Below, in pieces: positions 35,335 through 43,781 of a DNA stretch of 64,000 nt. Location: NCBI RefSeq assembly GCF_047730175.1, contig NZ_CP159833.1, forward strand, positions 1,178,001-1,242,000. The letters run 5' to 3'. The translations under genes and the position numbers were made by a program. The first letter of the stretch is position 1, and every line of letters starts with the position of its first letter. The stretch comes from Marifrigoribacter sp047730175 (GTDB taxonomy: Bacteria > Bacteroidota > Bacteroidia > Flavobacteriales > Flavobacteriaceae). The notes under the pieces were generated by a model that worked only from the letters and a program-made list of their open reading frames with translations, made no database searches and was not told where the DNA came from.

Positions 35335-36201
35335 CTAATCGAAGTCAATAAAATTTGTTGGGTTAATAGGATATCCATCACTCCATAACTCGAAATGTAG
35401 GTGAGGTCCTGTAGTAAATTCACCTGTATTTCCTATCGTTGCAATTACTTCACCTGCTTTAACAAGTTCTCCTTGTTCTTTTGTAAGTGTTCCGTTATGT
35501 TTATAAACAGAGATTAAATTATTCCGGTGTTTTACAATAATAACATATCCTGTTTCAGTAGTCCATTCAGCAAATATTACTGTACCATCTGCTGTAGATT
35601 TAACAGGAGTATTCGTGGTGGCAACCACATCAACTGCATAATGTTTTTCTTTTGGATTATACGCCTCTGTAATGGTTCCTTTTAAGGGTGAATAGAGCAC
35701 AAAATTTAATTCTGAATTTTCTGCTAATGGGTTGTATTTATCTTCTTGAAAAACCTTTTCTCTTAATAATGAATCAGCAGCAGAAGGATTTAAATCAATA
35801 GTTGAAGCTTCTAATTTAGCCGCTTCTACGATGGAATCTTTATTAAAATCTACTGTTTTAACGTCTCCTGTTAATACTTTTTGTATGGATGCTAAATATT
35901 GTTCGTTAATACTAATTACTCGCTGTAATGAATCTGTTTTATAATGCAATAATGTTGCTTTCTTTTTCAATTTTGTTGAGGAATACCCTGGAATATACTC
36001 TCTTAAGGGAGTAAATGCAATAATTAAGGTAGTAAGAGCAATTAATAGAACCGTAAAAACGGTGCTAAAAACAAAGACATTAAGTCTGTTTAATTTAAAA
36101 GAAAAGCGCTCTTCAAAAGTATTCTCGTTTAATACCACTAGGCGATATTTATGAAGAAGCTTCTTCCTTATTTTCTTTGTTCGTTTTTCTTTTTTAACCA
36201 T
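35335..36201 (-). CDS. M23 family metallopeptidase (LytM-like)
   Basis: 288 residues. A basic cytoplasmic N-terminus is followed by one membrane helix (about 32-52, VFSTVFTVLLIALTTLIIAF), a coiled-coil stretch and a C-terminal M23 domain. The zinc ligands are present: the H and D of HYAVDV and the HLHFE motif near the end (about 270). It should cleave peptidoglycan cross-links or activate amidases in the periplasm. It is divergent from tatA, with facing -7 boxes in the 137-bp gap. Confidence 0.93.
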   Translation of the reverse strand: MVKKEKRTKKIRKKLLHKYRLVVLNENTFEERFSFKLNRLNVFVFSTVFTVLLIALTTLIIAFTPLREYIPGYSSTKLKKKATLLHYKTDSLQRVISINEQYLASIQKVLTGDVKTVDFNKDSIVEAAKLEASTIDLNPSAADSLLREKVFQEDKYNPLAENSELNFVLYSPLKGTITEAYNPKEKHYAVDVVATTNTPVKSTADGTVIFAEWTTETGYVIIVKHRNNLISVYKHNGTLTKEQGELVKAGEVIATIGNTGEFTTGPHLHFELWSDGYPINPTNFIDFD

Positions 36202-36220
36202 ATATAGTCCTTGCCTATTG

Positions 36221-36228
36221 CAAATATA
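36221..36228 (-). promoter_or_regulatory. -7 box TATATTTG for the M23 gene
   Basis: The minus strand reads TATATTTG 20 bp before the start of the M23 peptidase gene. No clear -33 element. Confidence 0.45.
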
Positions 36229-36313
36229 ATGTTTAGCGCCTAGTCTATAAGGTCTCCTTAACAGTTTTTTAGTGTTCTCTAGTCTGAAAACGGTATTTGT
36301 TAGGATTTCTTGT

Positions 36314-36321
36314 TACCTTTG
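36314..36321 (+). promoter_or_regulatory. -7 box TACCTTTG for tatA
   Basis: TACCTTTG, 18 bp before the tatA start. A TTTG at 36296-36299 lies only 14 bp upstream, shorter than the usual spacer. Confidence 0.4.
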
Positions 36322-36338
36322 TTTAAAATTAAAAAACA

Positions 36339-36530
36339 ATGAGCGCGTTATTTTTACCCTTAGCAATTGGTCCTTGGCAAATAGGTTTAATCGTATTGGC
36401 AGTATTATTGCTTTTTGGAGGAAAAAAAATTCCTGAATTAATGAGAGGTTTAGGGAGTGGTATGAAAGAATTTAAAGATGCTTCTAAAGAAGATGATAAA
36501 GACGACTCAAAGCTAGACGAAAAAAAGTAA
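36339..36530 (+). CDS. tatA: Sec-independent protein translocase TatA/E
   Basis: 63 residues. One N-terminal membrane helix (IGPWQIGLIVLAVLLLFGGKK) is followed by the FGGKKIPELMRGLG hinge and amphipathic helix and a charged tail (KEDDKDDSKLDEKK). That is the TatA/TatE pattern; the FG pair and the following lysines are conserved. It forms the pore part of the twin-arginine exporter with TatC, which is not in this window. It is transcribed alone and ends at a strong bidirectional terminator. Confidence 0.95.
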   Translation: MSALFLPLAIGPWQIGLIVLAVLLLFGGKKIPELMRGLGSGMKEFKDASKEDDKDDSKLDEKK

Positions 36531-36551
36531 TTTTATAGAAATCTACTTTTT

Positions 36552-36602
36552 AAAGAACATAAAAAAACCCTCTTAAAATAAGAGGGTTTTTTTATGTTCT
36601 TT
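36552..36602. terminator. bidirectional terminator, 24-bp perfect arms
   Basis: aaagaacataaaaaaaccct... (36552-36575) is perfectly repeated in reverse at 36579-36602 with a 3-base loop. The inner stem is CCCTCTTA/TAAGAGGG, flanked by seven A on the left and seven T on the right, so it works as an intrinsic terminator from both sides: tatA on plus and the DUF4837 gene on minus. The stop codon of the latter overlaps its end. Confidence 0.9.
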
Positions 36603-37572
36603 AATTAATTTTAGCCGATTTTAATATCGACTCTAACTCAAATTGAAGATTCCTTTTTTCTACAGAAGGTGCATACGTAAATCCTTCTAAAATTAAATAC
36701 CTATTATTTGCTTCGTCTTTAATAGCATAATTTAAAAAAGGCCCTGCCATATATTGAGTTTTTACTTCCCATGTGCCTTTCATTTCATAAGCAAACTTTC
36801 CATCTATTTCAGATTTAAATAAAAATGGAGCATAGGCTTCTTCAGTAATAAATCTTCCACCTTCTTCCACGGGCATATAATCGCCAGATAAATTGTCTCT
36901 CATAGCGATAATTTCTCCCATCGCTAAACTGTCGTTTGTTATTGTATTTAATGGAACTTCATATACAATAATATTGGTGCTTCCTGATTTTAAATCTTTT
37001 CGGATCCAATAAAAATCATCTGATTGTTTTGCAATTCTATAGGCTGAAGGCACTTTTAATTGCACGCCTAATCTTTCCTGTAAAGAATCAATTTTTAATG
37101 GTGAAATTGACGTTCTTCTTTGTCTTTCTTTTATTTCAGAATTATGAAATTTATCAATAACCTGACTGTAACTTTTGTTTAATGAAGCTATTAAACCTTC
37201 CTCTGTTTTTGAAATAATAATTGCTCCTGTTTGAGGCTTAGCAAATGAATTGTTTGCTATTGAGGTTTTTTCATCCTCCCCTAAAGACACGTGTAAAAAT
37301 AATCGATTGCTTTGAGCAAACCCTGTAAAATCTGAAGGATTCATCTGTCTCATGGAAAAAAGAGGTTCTTCCTGTGGCAAACCATCTGTTGGTGAAGCAT
37401 AGTGATTTCTAATAGTTTCACCTACTGGGCCATTCCATAGATCATCTTCAATAACCACTTGTAAAGAATTAATATTCCCTACGGATTTTTGTTTATAGGG
37501 TTCACTTTTACCAGAGCTATTACAAGATAAAAATGTCGCTAAACTAAATAGTGTGATGAAAAGATATTTCAT
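36601..37572 (-). CDS. DUF4837 family lipoprotein
   Basis: 323 residues with a lipoprotein signal (MKYLFITLFSLATFLSCNSS, lipidation at the cysteine). The mature part, with VVIEDDLWNGPVGETIRNHY and a late GTWEVKTQYMAGPFLNYAIKD, matches the Bacteroidota family DUF4837, of unknown role. It sits between tatA and a lytic transglycosylase, an order I recall from other flavobacteria, which suggests an envelope function. Copy C of the dispersed repeat lies 30 bp upstream of the start. Confidence 0.88.
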   Translation of the reverse strand: MKYLFITLFSLATFLSCNSSGKSEPYKQKSVGNINSLQVVIEDDLWNGPVGETIRNHYASPTDGLPQEEPLFSMRQMNPSDFTGFAQSNRLFLHVSLGEDEKTSIANNSFAKPQTGAIIISKTEEGLIASLNKSYSQVIDKFHNSEIKERQRRTSISPLKIDSLQERLGVQLKVPSAYRIAKQSDDFYWIRKDLKSGSTNIIVYEVPLNTITNDSLAMGEIIAMRDNLSGDYMPVEEGGRFITEEAYAPFLFKSEIDGKFAYEMKGTWEVKTQYMAGPFLNYAIKDEANNRYLILEGFTYAPSVEKRNLQFELESILKSAKIN

Positions 37573-37601
37573 GTGTTTATGGTTTTATTATTTAAAGGCA
37601 A

Positions 37602-37685
37602 TGCTTCGACAAGCTCAGCACAGGCATGTTGTTCGCTATTAATCATTCTGTTAGATGAGAGAATCTTTAAAAATACTCACTTCAT
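37602..37685. repeat. dispersed repeat, divergent copy C (upstream of the DUF4837 gene)
   Basis: From ttcgctattaatcattctg (37632) to cacttcat (37685) it follows copies A and B closely. The hairpin half is replaced by a different palindrome, gcttcgacaagctcagca (37603-37620). So the element seems modular: a variable hairpin followed by a conserved 53-54-bp part. Confidence 0.55.
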
Positions 37686-37797
37686 AAAAGATTGATTAAT
37701 AATAAATAAATGCAATTTTAATAGTACAGATATATTTGAAGCTAATATCGTTCCATTTTTTAATTTGAAAGCAATGACTTCAAAAAAAAATAAAGCC

Positions 37798-39183
37798 TTA
37801 CATCCTTTTTGGGTAAATTATAAGTCGCTGACCAATTCGTAATTTGGTGCTTTTCAATCCATTCCACCTTTTTATCTGGCTAACACCAACTCCATATCGA
37901 GAAGCAATTTTACCTAAATAATCTCCGCTTTTAACTCTATATCTAATTTTATCAGATTTAGTAAAAACTTTTTCTAAAGGCTTTTCTCTTTTATCAAACT
38001 CTGCTTTTGCATAAGCGTAAATAGCCTCTTCATGGGTAACAAATTTGCCCATTGCTTCTATAGGTAGTCGAAGCATATAAACTTCATCTTTAACAACAGG
38101 AATAATTCCTAGTTTATAAGATGGGTTCAAAAAATTTAAAACCTTTAATTCAATATTAGCAACCTCTGCCACTTGTTGAAGTGAAATCATTTTTTTTACT
38201 TCAACTGTGTCTGTAGCAACATAAGGAAGTATGGGTCCGTTGCTTTTAAAGCCATGTTCTTCTGCATATTCAAAAATATACATGGTTGCTAAAAATGCGG
38301 GTAAATATCCTGCTGTTTCACGTGGTAATTTATCTCTAATATTCCAATAATTTCTGTAACCACCAGACCTACGAATTGCTTTAGAAACATTCCCTGGTCC
38401 CGAATTATAAGCTGCTAAGGCTAAATCCCAATCATTAAAACTCTTGTTTAAGCTTTTTAAATATTTACAAGCAGCTTCCGTTGCTTTTACAGGATCTGAA
38501 CGATCATCTACATAAGAGTTAACATCAAGTCCAAATATTTTTCCAGTAGCATACATAAACTGCCAAAGTCCTGTTGCTCCTACCCGAGATTTTGCCGTTG
38601 GCACTAATGCAGACTCAACTATGGCTAAATATTTTATTTCTAATGGAAGATTATGTTTGTCTAATTCTTGTTCAAACATCGGAAAATAATAATCGCTCAA
38701 TGCCATTAATTTTCCCATCGTTCTTCTTCTATTTTTTAAATACCCTTTTATAACACTTTCAAGTGCTGGGTTATACTCTACATTAAAAGGAGTTCTTGCG
38801 TTTAAATCTTCCAAACGTTGTTTTAAAACTTCGGTAGGCAACTCTTCATAATCAACAACATCATAGGTTAAATTTGAAATACTTCCGTACACATCTTCAA
38901 AACGTTCGGTATTATATAGCTCTTTTAACCAAAGACTATCGGAAATTTTTGCTTCAGAAAGATCTTTTAAATCGAATACAATAGTGTCTTTTACGATAGT
39001 TTTTACAATCGTTCTAGGAATATCACCCGTAACATCTTTTACAGTTATGGAATCAATTAATTGAATTGTTTTTTTCTGAAAGCCTTGATTTTCTTGTGTA
39101 GCTTTATTGGAAAGACTATCCTCTTGAGCAGAAATCTCATTGCTTGAAAAAACAATTAATATACATATTAAAAATACCCTCAT
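37798..39183 (-). CDS. lytic murein transglycosylase with LysM (MltD-like)
   Basis: 461 residues with a signal peptide (MRVFLICILIVFSSNEISA). The SLT domain in the middle has the catalytic glutamate in IVESALVPTAKSRVGATGLW, WQFMYATGKIFGL and ALAAYNSGPGNVSKAI. One LysM domain closes the protein (YRVKSGDYLGKIASRYGVGV and LRIGQRLIIYPK). It cleaves the glycan strand of peptidoglycan in the periplasm. The gene has its own -7 box at 39219-39226 and lies next to pgk. Confidence 0.95.
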   Translation of the reverse strand: MRVFLICILIVFSSNEISAQEDSLSNKATQENQGFQKKTIQLIDSITVKDVTGDIPRTIVKTIVKDTIVFDLKDLSEAKISDSLWLKELYNTERFEDVYGSISNLTYDVVDYEELPTEVLKQRLEDLNARTPFNVEYNPALESVIKGYLKNRRRTMGKLMALSDYYFPMFEQELDKHNLPLEIKYLAIVESALVPTAKSRVGATGLWQFMYATGKIFGLDVNSYVDDRSDPVKATEAACKYLKSLNKSFNDWDLALAAYNSGPGNVSKAIRRSGGYRNYWNIRDKLPRETAGYLPAFLATMYIFEYAEEHGFKSNGPILPYVATDTVEVKKMISLQQVAEVANIELKVLNFLNPSYKLGIIPVVKDEVYMLRLPIEAMGKFVTHEEAIYAYAKAEFDKREKPLEKVFTKSDKIRYRVKSGDYLGKIASRYGVGVSQIKRWNGLKSTKLRIGQRLIIYPKRM

Positions 39184-39218
39184 AATAAGTCTAACGCAAC
39201 AATTTTTATAAATTTTAG

Positions 39219-39226
39219 CAAAGGTA
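39219..39226 (-). promoter_or_regulatory. -7 box TACCTTTG for the transglycosylase gene
   Basis: The minus strand reads TACCTTTG 36 bp before the start codon. No well-spaced -33 element. Confidence 0.4.
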
Positions 39227-39272
39227 AAGAAATGGAGGCAAGGTGAAAATTTTTAACATATTTTGATGCCTA

Positions 39273-40460
39273 TTAATTTTCCATCGCCAATATTCCTGGA
39301 AGTGTTTTTCCTTCTAGCGTTTCTAGCATGGCTCCTCCGCCTGTTGAAACATAACTCACCTTATCTGTTAAATTAAATTTCTTTACTGCCGCTACTGAGT
39401 CTCCTCCTCCAACTAATGAAAAAGCGCCTTCTTTAGTTGCTTTCGCTATCGCATTTCCAAGAGAAATAGTCCCTGCTGCAAATGATTCCATTTCAAACAC
39501 TCCAACTGGACCATTCCATAGAATCGTTTTAGAATTTAATATTACTTGCGCAAAATTAGTGTTTGTCTCAGATCCAGTATCAAGACCCATCCAACCATCA
39601 GGGATTTCACTAATGCTACAAACTTCTGTATTGGCATCGTTTGAAAATTGATCTGCAATTAATGCATCAACTGGCAAATGAACTTGTACATTTTTTTGTT
39701 TTGCTTTTTCAAGTATCGAAAGCGCTAACTCTTGTTTGTCATCTTCTACTAAAGAATTTCCAATTTTTCCTCCTTGTGCTTTTATAAAGGTAAAAGCCAT
39801 TCCGCCTCCAATAATTAAATGATCTATTTTATCTAATATATTTTCAATAATTGTAATTTTTGAAGAAACTTTTGCTCCACCAATAATCGCAGTAACGGGT
39901 TTTTCACTTTGGGTTAACACCTTATTTAAATTTTCTATTTCTGAAACTAATAATGTTCCGAAGCATTTATTTTCAGGAAAATATTCAGCAATTACAGCTG
40001 TAGAAGCATGTGCTCTATGTGCGGTCCCAAAAGCATCATTAATATAGATATCGCCTAGTTTTGAAAGGCTTGCTGCAAATGCATTGTCTCCCGCTTTTTC
40101 TTCAGGGTAATATCGTAAATTTTCAAGTAATAATATTTCCCCCGATTGTAAATTAGCAACAGCTTCTTCAACCAAAGGGCCTATAGAGTCAGCAACAAAT
40201 TTTAAATTAACGCCTAAAACTTCACTTGCTTTATTGACAATATGTTTCAATGAAAATTCTTCTTCTCTATTTTTAGGCCTCCCTAAATGAGACATCAATA
40301 TACAAGAGCCTCCATCTTCAAGAACTTTAATAATGGTAGGTTTTGCAGCTTCAATTCTAGTGGCGTCAGTTACTTCAAAATTTTCATTTAAAGGAACATT
40401 AAAATCCACACGGATTAATGCTTTTTTATTATCGAAATTAAAGTCGTTAAGGGTTTTCAC
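39273..40460 (-). CDS. pgk: phosphoglycerate kinase
   Basis: 395 residues, normal length. The signature KALIRVDFNVPLNE lies at the N-terminus, with MSHLGRPKNREEE, LLLENLRYYPEE, NDAFGTAHRAHAST, a hinge IIGGAKVSSKI and a C-terminal nucleotide loop SLVGGGDSVAAVKKF with STGGGAMLETLEGK. It transfers phosphate between 1,3-bisphosphoglycerate and ADP in glycolysis. It is transcribed alone from a -7 box at 40490-40497. Confidence 0.98.
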   Translation of the reverse strand: MKTLNDFNFDNKKALIRVDFNVPLNENFEVTDATRIEAAKPTIIKVLEDGGSCILMSHLGRPKNREEEFSLKHIVNKASEVLGVNLKFVADSIGPLVEEAVANLQSGEILLLENLRYYPEEKAGDNAFAASLSKLGDIYINDAFGTAHRAHASTAVIAEYFPENKCFGTLLVSEIENLNKVLTQSEKPVTAIIGGAKVSSKITIIENILDKIDHLIIGGGMAFTFIKAQGGKIGNSLVEDDKQELALSILEKAKQKNVQVHLPVDALIADQFSNDANTEVCSISEIPDGWMGLDTGSETNTNFAQVILNSKTILWNGPVGVFEMESFAAGTISLGNAIAKATKEGAFSLVGGGDSVAAVKKFNLTDKVSYVSTGGGAMLETLEGKTLPGILAMEN

Positions 40461-40489
40461 AGCGGTATTATTTTATATATTTAGATTTG

Positions 40490-40497
40490 CAAATATA
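40490..40497 (-). promoter_or_regulatory. -7 box TATATTTG for pgk
   Basis: The minus strand reads TATATTTG 30 bp before the pgk start. Confidence 0.45.
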
Positions 40498-40592
40498 ACT
40501 TAATTCGTTATTAATTAAATCCTAATTAAACTATTAGGATTTTGTATTTAAACTATATTTAAAAAACTAATTAAATTAAAACTGCTATAATC

Positions 40593-41462
40593 ATGAAAAA
40601 ACTCAACCTATTACTCTTAATTATGTCTATTGTTTTTTTTACCAATTGTTCACAAGAACAAATGGTGGAAACTGAAACAAATTCTAATTTAGAATATAAC
40701 TTAGAAACACCAATTAATGTGCAACTGCCTAATACTAATTATGACAATTCTGAAAAAGGATTATACCACGGAGTGATAGCTTCAGGTATTAATCAAAGGA
40801 GAGGTAAAATTTGGCTAAATATCTCAAATAATAAACATTATAGTGCTTATTTTGAAATGGTAAATGGAGATAAAATAACGTATCAATTGGATTCAGAATC
40901 CTTGAATTTTAAATCTAGTATTTACAATTTTATAAGTGACAAAGGTTCTTTTACTGTAAATTTAAATGATTATAATCAACCTGTATTTTCAAATATTACT
41001 TTAGATAACGAAGAGTTTTTTGCTAAAGTTGTAAAAGGAAAGAATAGTAGAATGCCTTTTAGTTTTACTGGAACTTTTACCGATAATGGTTCTTTTAACG
41101 GTACGTGGAATTTAATTTCAACTGGTGTTTTAGCACCTATAGGCTTTGGATATGAATTAATAGATTCAGCAGTAGTTTCTTTTAATGGTAATATGTATTC
41201 TGCCTCAACGTTCAATACTTTTAACTATCCTTGTTTTCCTGGAACTCCATTAAATGCTCAAATGGGAGATCTTTCAGGAAATCCAAATGCAGTAATAAGT
41301 CATTCTCAAACATCAAATTTTAGCGGTACTACTTCTTGGGATATAGGAGCAGGAGGGGGCTTATATTATAACGATGCATGTGGTGTTGTTAGTTCTGGAA
41401 CATTTTCATGGACCAATCCAGGTAATGGTAATGTAAAAAACGGATTTATTTATATGGATTAA
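40593..41462 (+). CDS. lipoprotein of unknown function
   Basis: 289 residues with a lipoprotein signal (MKKLNLLLLIMSIVFFTNCS, lipidation at the cysteine). The mature part is beta-rich with many Asn, Ser and Gly (for example FSFTGTFTDNGSFNGTWNLI and GTFSWTNPGNGNVKNGFIYM) and no catalytic motif I recognise. It is transcribed alone between divergent pgk and holB, and ends at a clear terminator. It is probably an outer-surface lipoprotein; function unknown. Confidence 0.8.
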   Translation: MKKLNLLLLIMSIVFFTNCSQEQMVETETNSNLEYNLETPINVQLPNTNYDNSEKGLYHGVIASGINQRRGKIWLNISNNKHYSAYFEMVNGDKITYQLDSESLNFKSSIYNFISDKGSFTVNLNDYNQPVFSNITLDNEEFFAKVVKGKNSRMPFSFTGTFTDNGSFNGTWNLISTGVLAPIGFGYELIDSAVVSFNGNMYSASTFNTFNYPCFPGTPLNAQMGDLSGNPNAVISHSQTSNFSGTTSWDIGAGGGLYYNDACGVVSSGTFSWTNPGNGNVKNGFIYMD

Positions 41463-41481
41463 GAACTCTTTAATATATTAT

Positions 41482-41511
41482 AAAAGGAGCAATTAATTTG
41501 CTCCTTTTTTT
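41482..41511 (+). terminator. intrinsic terminator after the lipoprotein gene
   Basis: aaaaggagcaa (41482-41492) pairs with ttgctcctttt (41498-41508), loop of five bases, followed by a run of T. It insulates the gene from holB. Confidence 0.85.
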
Positions 41512-41525
41512 ATTCAGAATATATG

Positions 41526-41533
41526 TAAATTTG
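41526..41533 (+). promoter_or_regulatory. -7 box TAAATTTG immediately before holB
   Basis: TAAATTTG ends only three bases before the holB ATG (41537). If used, transcription would start at about the start codon, giving a leaderless message. No -33 TTG at the usual distance. Confidence 0.4.
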
Positions 41534-41536
41534 TGA

Positions 41537-42691
41537 ATGAATTTTTCAGAAGTAATTGGTCAAAAACACCTAAAAGCACATCTTTTAAAAACTATTGAAA
41601 ATGAGCGCATCCCTCACACGCAACTTTTTATTGGAAAAGCTGGCTCTGGATTGTTGCCAATGGCTTTATGTTATGCTAAAGAAATTCTTTGTCATCGCCT
41701 AGAAAAAAATTCTGCGGCTTATGACTTATGTGCTCAAAAGGTTTTAAAATTATCACATCCCGATTTACATTTTATTTATCCTGTTAATACTAATGACACT
41801 ATAAAGAAAGATCCTGTTTCCTCTCATTTTATAAATGAATGGAGAGCATTTGTTTTAAACCACCCTTATGGTTCATTATACGATTGGTATCAATCTTTAG
41901 GGATTGAAAACAAACAAGGGAATATTAGTAAAAATGAATCTGAAGAAATTTCTAAAAAATTATCATTAAAAGCTTACGAGGGTGAATATAAAATTATGAT
42001 TATTTGGATGGCTGAAAAAATGAACACTGAATGTTCTAATAAAATCCTTAAACTTGTTGAGGAGCCGCCTGATAAAACATTATTATTATTGCTTACAGAA
42101 AATGAAGAACAGGTACTTACTACCATCCAATCGCGTTGTCAAAAATTACATTTCCCTTTACTTTCTGAAGATGATATTTCAACATATATTATTGATAATC
42201 ATAGCGTTGAATCTTCTGTGGCTAAAAAAATAAGCCACCAATCTAACGGTGATTTAAACAAAGCATTACATATTTTAGCCAATGATGGAGATGATGTTAT
42301 TTTTGAAGAGTGGTTTATACAGTGGGTACGCACCGCTTTTAAAGCAAAGGGAAATAAAGGAGCAATCAATCAATTATTAACCTGGAGTGAAGGAATTGCA
42401 AAAGAAGGAAGAGAGACACAAAAAAAATTTCTATCCTATTGCCAAGAAATCTTTAGACAAGCATTATTAAAAAATTACAAAGCTGATTCTCTTTTATATT
42501 TTGAAAGTAAAGATCCAAAATTTTCAATTGAAAAATTTGCCCCGTTTGTTCATCAAAATAATATTTTTGAAATCTCTTCAGCTTTAGAAGATGCTTCTTA
42601 TCATATTGAACGAAACGGTAATGCAAAAATAATTTTTACTGACTTGTCAATTCAACTTACGCGTCTTATTCACAGAAAAGAATTAGCATAA
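41537..42691 (+). CDS. holB: DNA polymerase III delta' subunit-like ATPase
   Basis: 384 residues. It starts FSEVIGQKHLKAHLLKTIEN, with the IPHTQLFIGKAGSG loop (a degenerate P-loop lacking the Lys-Thr, as usual for delta'). Then come a putative zinc region (CHRLEKNSAAYDLC), KIMIIWMAEKMNTECSNKIL, KLVEEPPDKTLLLLLTEN and the IQSRCQKLHF sensor region. It is the clamp-loader subunit that, with delta and gamma/tau, places the sliding clamp. It is transcribed alone. Confidence 0.92.
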   Translation: MNFSEVIGQKHLKAHLLKTIENERIPHTQLFIGKAGSGLLPMALCYAKEILCHRLEKNSAAYDLCAQKVLKLSHPDLHFIYPVNTNDTIKKDPVSSHFINEWRAFVLNHPYGSLYDWYQSLGIENKQGNISKNESEEISKKLSLKAYEGEYKIMIIWMAEKMNTECSNKILKLVEEPPDKTLLLLLTENEEQVLTTIQSRCQKLHFPLLSEDDISTYIIDNHSVESSVAKKISHQSNGDLNKALHILANDGDDVIFEEWFIQWVRTAFKAKGNKGAINQLLTWSEGIAKEGRETQKKFLSYCQEIFRQALLKNYKADSLLYFESKDPKFSIEKFAPFVHQNNIFEISSALEDASYHIERNGNAKIIFTDLSIQLTRLIHRKELA

Positions 42692-42724
42692 GCATTTTTT
42701 ATAGCTTATTTTCTTACTATAAAT

Positions 42725-42746
42725 ACACCTTATGTCAAGAAGGTGT
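42725..42746. terminator. possible terminator hairpin between holB and the methyltransferase gene
   Basis: acacctt (42725-42731) and aaggtgt (42740-42746) form a 7-bp stem with an 8-base loop, between two convergent genes. The following T-run is weak (tttcaaat), so the call is tentative. Confidence 0.4.
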
Positions 42747-42835
42747 TTCAAATAGTTGTATTTATCGAATAATTTTTGACGAACCCAATTGTATTACTTA
42801 TTAGGTGAAAAGAGCTTATATGTGCTTAAAACAAT

Positions 42836-43684
42836 TTATTTAGTGTTTTTATAACAATAAATAAGGGAGGAATACTCTTTGCTACTCCATGCAGAAATAT
42901 TTGACCACAATCCAATGAAAAATGCTTTGGCAAAATTAGTGTTGCCATTTTTATTTTTTTCTGAAAGCAGGCTTACATAAAATGAATCAAATACCAGAGG
43001 TTTAATTTTATGTAAGCTTAACTCTTTTGAAAAAATAACTTTCATAGCGCTTTGTGAAAAATGCCATAAATGTCTTGGCACATCAAAAGCTGCCCAATGC
43101 GATTTATAATAGTTGGAATCAAATGAATTATAATTCGGGACCGCAATAATCAAAGTGCCTCCTGGCGCTAATAAATTTTCTATCTTGTGAATGGTATCTT
43201 CTAAATTAGGAAGGTGTTCTAATACATGCCAAAGGGTAATTACGTCAAATTTATTTCCTGTAAATTCCTTCAGAGTTTCCTTTAATATTACATTTTTTGA
43301 AGCCGCTAAATCTCTTGCATTCTTATTGGGTTCTACTCCATTAATTTTCCAGCCTTTCTGTTCTGCAATATTTAAAAAATCTCCTGTTCCCGCTCCAATA
43401 TCTAATAATGATCCTGTCCCGTTATTCAAATTAAAAATAAGGTCCGATTTACTTTGTAGGGCTCTTTTTTTTACCTGCTGATATAAACTATTTATTAAAC
43501 CTTTTTTATTATCGGTATGAGAAATATACTCTTTGCTCTCGTAGTATTTTGATACGTTTTCTAATGAAGGTTGCGGACTTGTAATTAACATTTTTCTTTC
43601 TGCATCGTACAATAAATCAAATGTTTCTCCACTCACTAAATAATCCTTAGCGGTTAAAAAGATGTCCTTAGGGTTAGTTTTCAA
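42836..43684 (-). CDS. class I SAM-dependent methyltransferase
   Basis: 282 residues. Motif I is LLDIGAGTGDFLNIAEQKGW near residue 95, followed by NGVEPNK (acidic end of strand 2), FDVITLWHVLEHLPNLED (motif II) and LLAPGGTLIIAVPN (motif III). The N-terminal 75 residues (with PQPSLENVSKYYESKEYISH) are as in flavobacterial methyltransferases of this type. The substrate is unknown; similar proteins act on lipids, quinones or sugars. It lies 97 bp downstream of mnmG with a parS-like site in the gap. Confidence 0.88.
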   Translation of the reverse strand: MKTNPKDIFLTAKDYLVSGETFDLLYDAERKMLITSPQPSLENVSKYYESKEYISHTDNKKGLINSLYQQVKKRALQSKSDLIFNLNNGTGSLLDIGAGTGDFLNIAEQKGWKINGVEPNKNARDLAASKNVILKETLKEFTGNKFDVITLWHVLEHLPNLEDTIHKIENLLAPGGTLIIAVPNYNSFDSNYYKSHWAAFDVPRHLWHFSQSAMKVIFSKELSLHKIKPLVFDSFYVSLLSEKNKNGNTNFAKAFFIGLWSNISAWSSKEYSSLIYCYKNTK

Positions 43685-43724
43685 AACAGGAAAATAGGAT
43701 TTAATTTAAAACAAATAATATGAT

Positions 43725-43740
43725 TGTTCCACGTGAAACA
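43725..43740. promoter_or_regulatory. parS: parS-like site (ParB binding), downstream of mnmG
   Basis: tgttccacgtgaaaca fits the widely conserved bacterial parS 16-mer TGTTNCACGTGNAACA, with one mismatch in palindromic symmetry. It lies 42 bp beyond the mnmG stop codon. ParB binds such sites and nucleates the partition complex near the origin. Confidence 0.8.
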
Positions 43741-43781
43741 TCAATAACTAAATTTTTAATACAATAGGCAGTACGGATGTT

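Noticed and set aside
26237..37685. CRISPR array or insertion sequence
   Set aside because: Only three copies, kilobases apart and without regular spacers, and no transposase or cas gene nearby.
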